A stretch of 64,000 nucleotides of DNA from Phaffia rhodozyma. Lineage: Eukaryota; Basidiomycota; Tremellomycetes; Cystofilobasidiales; Mrakiaceae. A program made the position numbers and the translations under genes. The notes under the pieces are model-generated. The model ran no database searches. It saw nothing but the letters and a program-made list of their open reading frames with translations, and was not told the origin of the DNA. The DNA lies in the NCBI GenBank assembly GCA_014706385.1, contig JACGZH010000003.1, positions 434,001 through 498,000 of the forward strand, read 5' to 3'. Below, one piece after another: positions 60,062-64,000 of the stretch; the stretch's first letter is position 1, and each line of letters opens with the position of its first letter.

Positions 60062-63000
60062 ATGGACAAGCAGCTCATCAACCTCGTTAACAAGGTTCGT
60101 GATCTGTGTTTCTCTTCTGCGTTGTATCTTGATTGAGAGGTCTGACATCACCCATTGGGTCATCGTTGAATCGTTCACTCGCCTCCCCTCTTCCAACACC
60201 ATCTCTTCGACTTGCTTGTTGTTCACTCTCAACCATCGATACTGTAATGAATTCAATAGCTTCAAGACGTGTTTGCTTCCATTGGAGTCACCAACCCGAT
60301 AGTATGTTCATCCGAGCTCTTTGCCATTGTGATCCTTGGTCGTTCGCACAAGGAGAGCTCACCATGAGGGCTATGTGATTGTTGGTCAAGTAGGATTTGC
60401 CGCAGATCGCGGTCATCGGTTCCCAATCCAGGTAAGCGTTGTCTGAAACATATGCTCTCTTATCCACCTCTCAACGACCTCGCTCCCGTATTGATCTTGT
60501 AATGTTCTTCCGGTTCAAACAGCGGAAAGTCCTCGGTTTTGGAGGTATGTGTTGGAACCAGGATTAATAGTCGAGGCTGTGGTTCGACTGCCACCCTGTC
60601 AAATCATACAGTTCCTTCTGACAACATGCTCGACGATCCCTCTTTCATCCCTCGCTTTTAATCTCAGAACATTGTCGGACGTGATTTCTTACCTCGGTGA
60701 GTTTTCCCTGAGATCCGTCTTTGAAATGAGATGTCAGTCGATCCTTGGGTGCTTACCGTCTTGTTCTCATATTGTCTTTGATAATCGTTAGAGGAACTGT
60801 AAGTCTGAAGCGTGATACCTGCTTCTATCGATAGGTCAACAACATCTGATCCATCTGTACTACTCTCAGGGTATTGTGACTCGACGACCTCTCGTAAGTT
60901 TCTCAAAATGTGACTTTCTACGCTTGGATCATCGCTAATCGTCATCTCCTCTCAGATCCTTCAACTCATAAACCGACCCTCCAACGCCTCGCTAGGAGCT
61001 AACAACACGCCTGCCCCTGCCGAGGGCGCAGAGCATCAACAGTTAAACCAGAACAACCCGGATGAGTGGGGAGAGTTCTTGCATTTGCCAGGAGAGAAGT
61101 TCCACGATTTTTCAAAGATTCGTGATGAGATCGTCAGAGACACTGAGAGGCACACCGGAAAGAACGCTGGTCAGTACATTGAACCTTCTATTCACACATA
61201 CCATGTATCGAACGAGGCAAGATCTGTCACAACTTGCCACATTTCTACTGAATGAGCGATCTGATGTTCTATGTTGTTTTCACAGGTATCTCGCCAAACC
61301 CCATCAACTTGAGGATTTACTCTCCTAACGTGCTCACATTGACGTTGGTCGATCTTCCTGGTCTTACCAAGGTTTGTTATCTGTTGTTGCTGCTGATTCC
61401 ATCATCTCGCACTCTAGTGGGAATGCTGAGCGCGTATATCCATTTTCTACAACGTTATTCAGGTTCCTGTTGGAGACCAACCCCGGGATATCGAGAAGCA
61501 GATCAGAGACATGCTCCTCAAGTTCATTTCCAAGCCTAACGCTGTCATCCTTGCAGTCACCGGTGCCAACACAGATTTGGCTAACTCTGATGGTCTTCAG
61601 TTGGCTCGAAGTGTCGATCCCGATGGAACCAGGACCATTGGTGTCCTAACCAAAGTTGATCTGATGTGAGTCTCCGAACGCAGCGCAACCCAAGGTTTCT
61701 CTTAATAAACTAATGAAACATTTTTGCTTTCTCGTCCGCAGGGACCAAGGAACTGATGTGGTTGATATCCTGGCTGGGCGAATCATTCCCCTCCGACTGG
61801 GTTACGTCCCTGTTGTAAACCGAGGACAGCGAGATATCGATCAAAAGACTGCTATCTCTGCCGCACTAGAGGCCGAGCGAAATTTCTTCGAGAACCATCA
61901 GAGCTATAAGAACAAGGCTCAGTACTGTGGAACTCCTTACTTGGCCAGACGGCTGAACACGGTGCGTTGAATGTATTCGTATAGCTTCTGTGGACAAGTT
62001 AGCTGAAATAATCTCCTTCTGAATGGCGTATTCAGCTTCTTATGCACCACATCAAAGCGACTTTGCCGGATACAAAGGCTCGAATTGCTGCTCAGCTTTC
62101 TCGGTATCAGACTGAGTTAGCCTCCCTTGGAGGTCCTATGGGAGAGCAATCTGGGGTATGTCCTGTGTTCTTTTCAGATTTTCTTGTTCCCGTTCGCTTA
62201 TCTTTTTTAACGCGCTTCTGTTCTGGTCCTGTTTCAAACATTATCAATGCTCTACAGGGAAACGTTGTTTTGTCTGTCATTACTGAGTTCTGCTCCGAGT
62301 TCCGAACAATCATCGACGGAGGATCGAACGATCTGAATGTAAACGAGCTTTCTGGAGGAGCTCGTATCAGTTTTGTTTATCACGAGCTGTTCAACCAGGG
62401 TGTTAAGTCTATCGATCCGTTCGACCAGGTGAAGGATGGCGACATACGAACAATCCTTTACAACTCTTCCGTTAGTATTGCAACTCTCAATCACCCCTGC
62501 CAGCCCTCTCATATTTCCAGTTGATAAACCCCTTCCTTCTTTGATATGTCTTTGATCATTCGTTCTACAGGGATCCACTCCTTCGTTGTTCGTGGGCACT
62601 GCTGCGTTCGAGGTCATTGTGAAACAGCAGATCAAGCGACTAGAAGAGCCCAGTCTTAAATGCTGTCAGTTGGTGTACGACGAGTTGATTCGGATCCTGG
62701 GTCAAATCCTCACGAAGATTGTGAGTCAACCTCTTTTGAGCACCCCTGTCTTGGGCAAGGAGGAAACGCTCAGTTGAATATATCCTCTTTTACCTGTGCT
62801 AATGCATCTCTTCACTCCAATCTGCTGCGTTTATAGCAAGCTTTCAAGCGATATCCTGCTCTCAAGGACCAGTTCAACGCGACCGTTATCCAGTTCTTCC
62901 GGGATTCTATGGTTCCCACTACCAAGTTGGTGACCGATATGGTCCAGTACGTCCGATGCGCACCGGAACTGTTCAGAGCAATCGATCAGCTTTTAGGCAG

Positions 63001-64000
63001 GGGCATTGGTTAACCAATATCTCGTTTTTCTCTTGCAACATTGTAGAATGCAGGCTTGCTACGTCAACACCACCCACCCTGACTTCCTCAACGGTCACAA
63101 GGTTTGTAATCGTTACAGCTATAGACGTGCAAATAGTGGTGGTTACAAACTGTTAAAGTCGCCTGTTCCTAACTTTCTGAATCAACTTTGAAGGCTATGT
63201 CCCTTGTGACAGATCGAATGAACGCCAACAAGCCTGTGGAGAAGGTTGATCCAAAGAAGATCACTGCGGCCTCGCTCAACAACAACAAGGATCTTGAGGT
63301 TGATATCAAAAAGGAGGAGCCGAGCTTCTTCAGCAGTTTCTTCCCCGCTGGTTCTAAGAGTGCGCCAAAGAAGAAGGGGGTCTCTGTCATGGACACTGTG
63401 AGTTATCTTTGTTGCTAGAGCAATACCTTGTTGATTGGGTTAGAAAGGAACTGAGTGTTGCCTTGGTTTTACTGGGTCCTCCCTCTTAGCCTCCGCCGGT
63501 TATTCGACCTCAGACTGCACTTAGCGATCGAGAGACTATGGAGACGGAAGTTATTAGTATGTACTCTTCTTCAGAATATTCACTCGTATGCGTAAATCTG
63601 ATCTTGTTTACCTCCATTTGTTTGAATAGAGCTCCTCATTCACTCTTACTTCAACATCGTTAAGCGGGAGATGATCGATATGGTGCCGGTGAGTTCATCT
63701 TCTCTACTCGTCCGGGGATTCTTTCCAATTTAAGAATAAGACATAAGATTGTCTGAGGAAGTTTGGTCACTGACTAAAGAAATATCGCATACTTTGTAGA
63801 AATCTATCACTTACACATTGGTCCAGCAATCCAAGGATAACTTGCAGCGAGTCCTTCTAGAGCAGGTTAGTCTCATTTCTGCAACACAGTGGTAGCAATA
63901 TGCAGAAGCGACGAGCAGTTTGTGGAAACTGATACTGATGACTTCCTGTCCGAATTTCGACAGCTGTACAAGCCCGACGTGCTTAGCGATTTGATGAAGG
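60062..64000 (+). CDS. VPS1: Dynamin-related GTPase Vps1 (C-terminus cut by window edge)
   Basis: Vps1 is the dynamin that drives scission in Golgi-endosome-vacuole sorting and peroxisome fission. The GTPase domain is assembled from very small exons: 60062-60094, 60261-60302, 60394-60431, 60523-60544 (22 nt), 60668-60696 (29 nt), 60792-60798 (7 nt) and 60870-60893 (24 nt). Joined, they give the P-loop GSQSSGKSSV, then [13 protein letters not shown] in switch I. Larger exons follow with [14 protein letters not shown] and TKVDLMDQGTD, then the stalk ([34 protein letters not shown]). A variable linker ([18 protein letters not shown]) precedes the GED start ([20 protein letters not shown]). The frame is open at 64000. 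Confidence 0.96.

Overview
The window is intron-dense eukaryotic DNA: introns of about 45-100 bp with GTNNGT donors interrupt almost every gene, intergenic gaps are short, genes lie on both strands, and codon use is balanced. The proteins read as basidiomycete. Features such as the F-box/RCC1 protein, an EGCrP2-like GH5 glucosidase, an Ace2-like zinc-finger factor and a Snx41-type sorting nexin fit Tremellomycetes. The extreme intron density suggests a Phaffia/Xanthophyllomyces-like cystofilobasidialean yeast; that species-level guess is inference. I saw no rRNA, tRNA, transposon, CRISPR array or horizontally transferred island. This is an ordinary chromosome arm segment holding 25 protein-coding genes or gene models, two of them cut by the window edges.

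Layout. 0-14 kb is membrane- and lipid-centred: a SUR7/PalI-type membrane protein (cut at the left edge), sorting nexin Snx41, GPI-GlcNAc transferase subunit PIG-Y, geranylgeranyltransferase-I beta (CDC43), glycolipid transfer protein (GLTP), and an EGCrP2-type GH5 steryl-glucoside/glycosylceramide hydrolase tail-to-tail with GLTP. 14-30 kb holds a small single-pass membrane protein, an F-box/RCC1 protein, a prolyl oligopeptidase, an MFS sugar transporter and mitochondrial D-lactate dehydrogenase. 30-44 kb holds Ran GTPase (GSP1), a Ubp2-like deubiquitinase, TOM40 and an uncharacterised fungal membrane protein. 44-53 kb holds a C2H2 transcription factor and three small, poorly known proteins, one with a twin CX9C motif. 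53-64 kb holds U2B'' snRNP, SBDS/SDO1, COX17, a conserved fungal protein, TRAPP subunit TRS23 and dynamin VPS1 (cut at the right edge).

The most unusual property is a set of very small internal exons, 7, 7, 10, 14, 16, 20, 22, 23, 23, 24 and 29 nt, that sit in or next to catalytic or nucleotide-binding motifs in at least six genes. Two separate 7-nt microexons each encode part of switch I of a GTPase, one in Ran and one in VPS1. The dynamin P-loop, the deubiquitinase catalytic Cys codon and the D-LDH C-terminal motif are also broken by introns. Each microexon is supported because it restores both frame and family consensus. Exon boundaries are read by eye from splice signals and family consensus; CDS spans run from start codon to stop codon and include introns.
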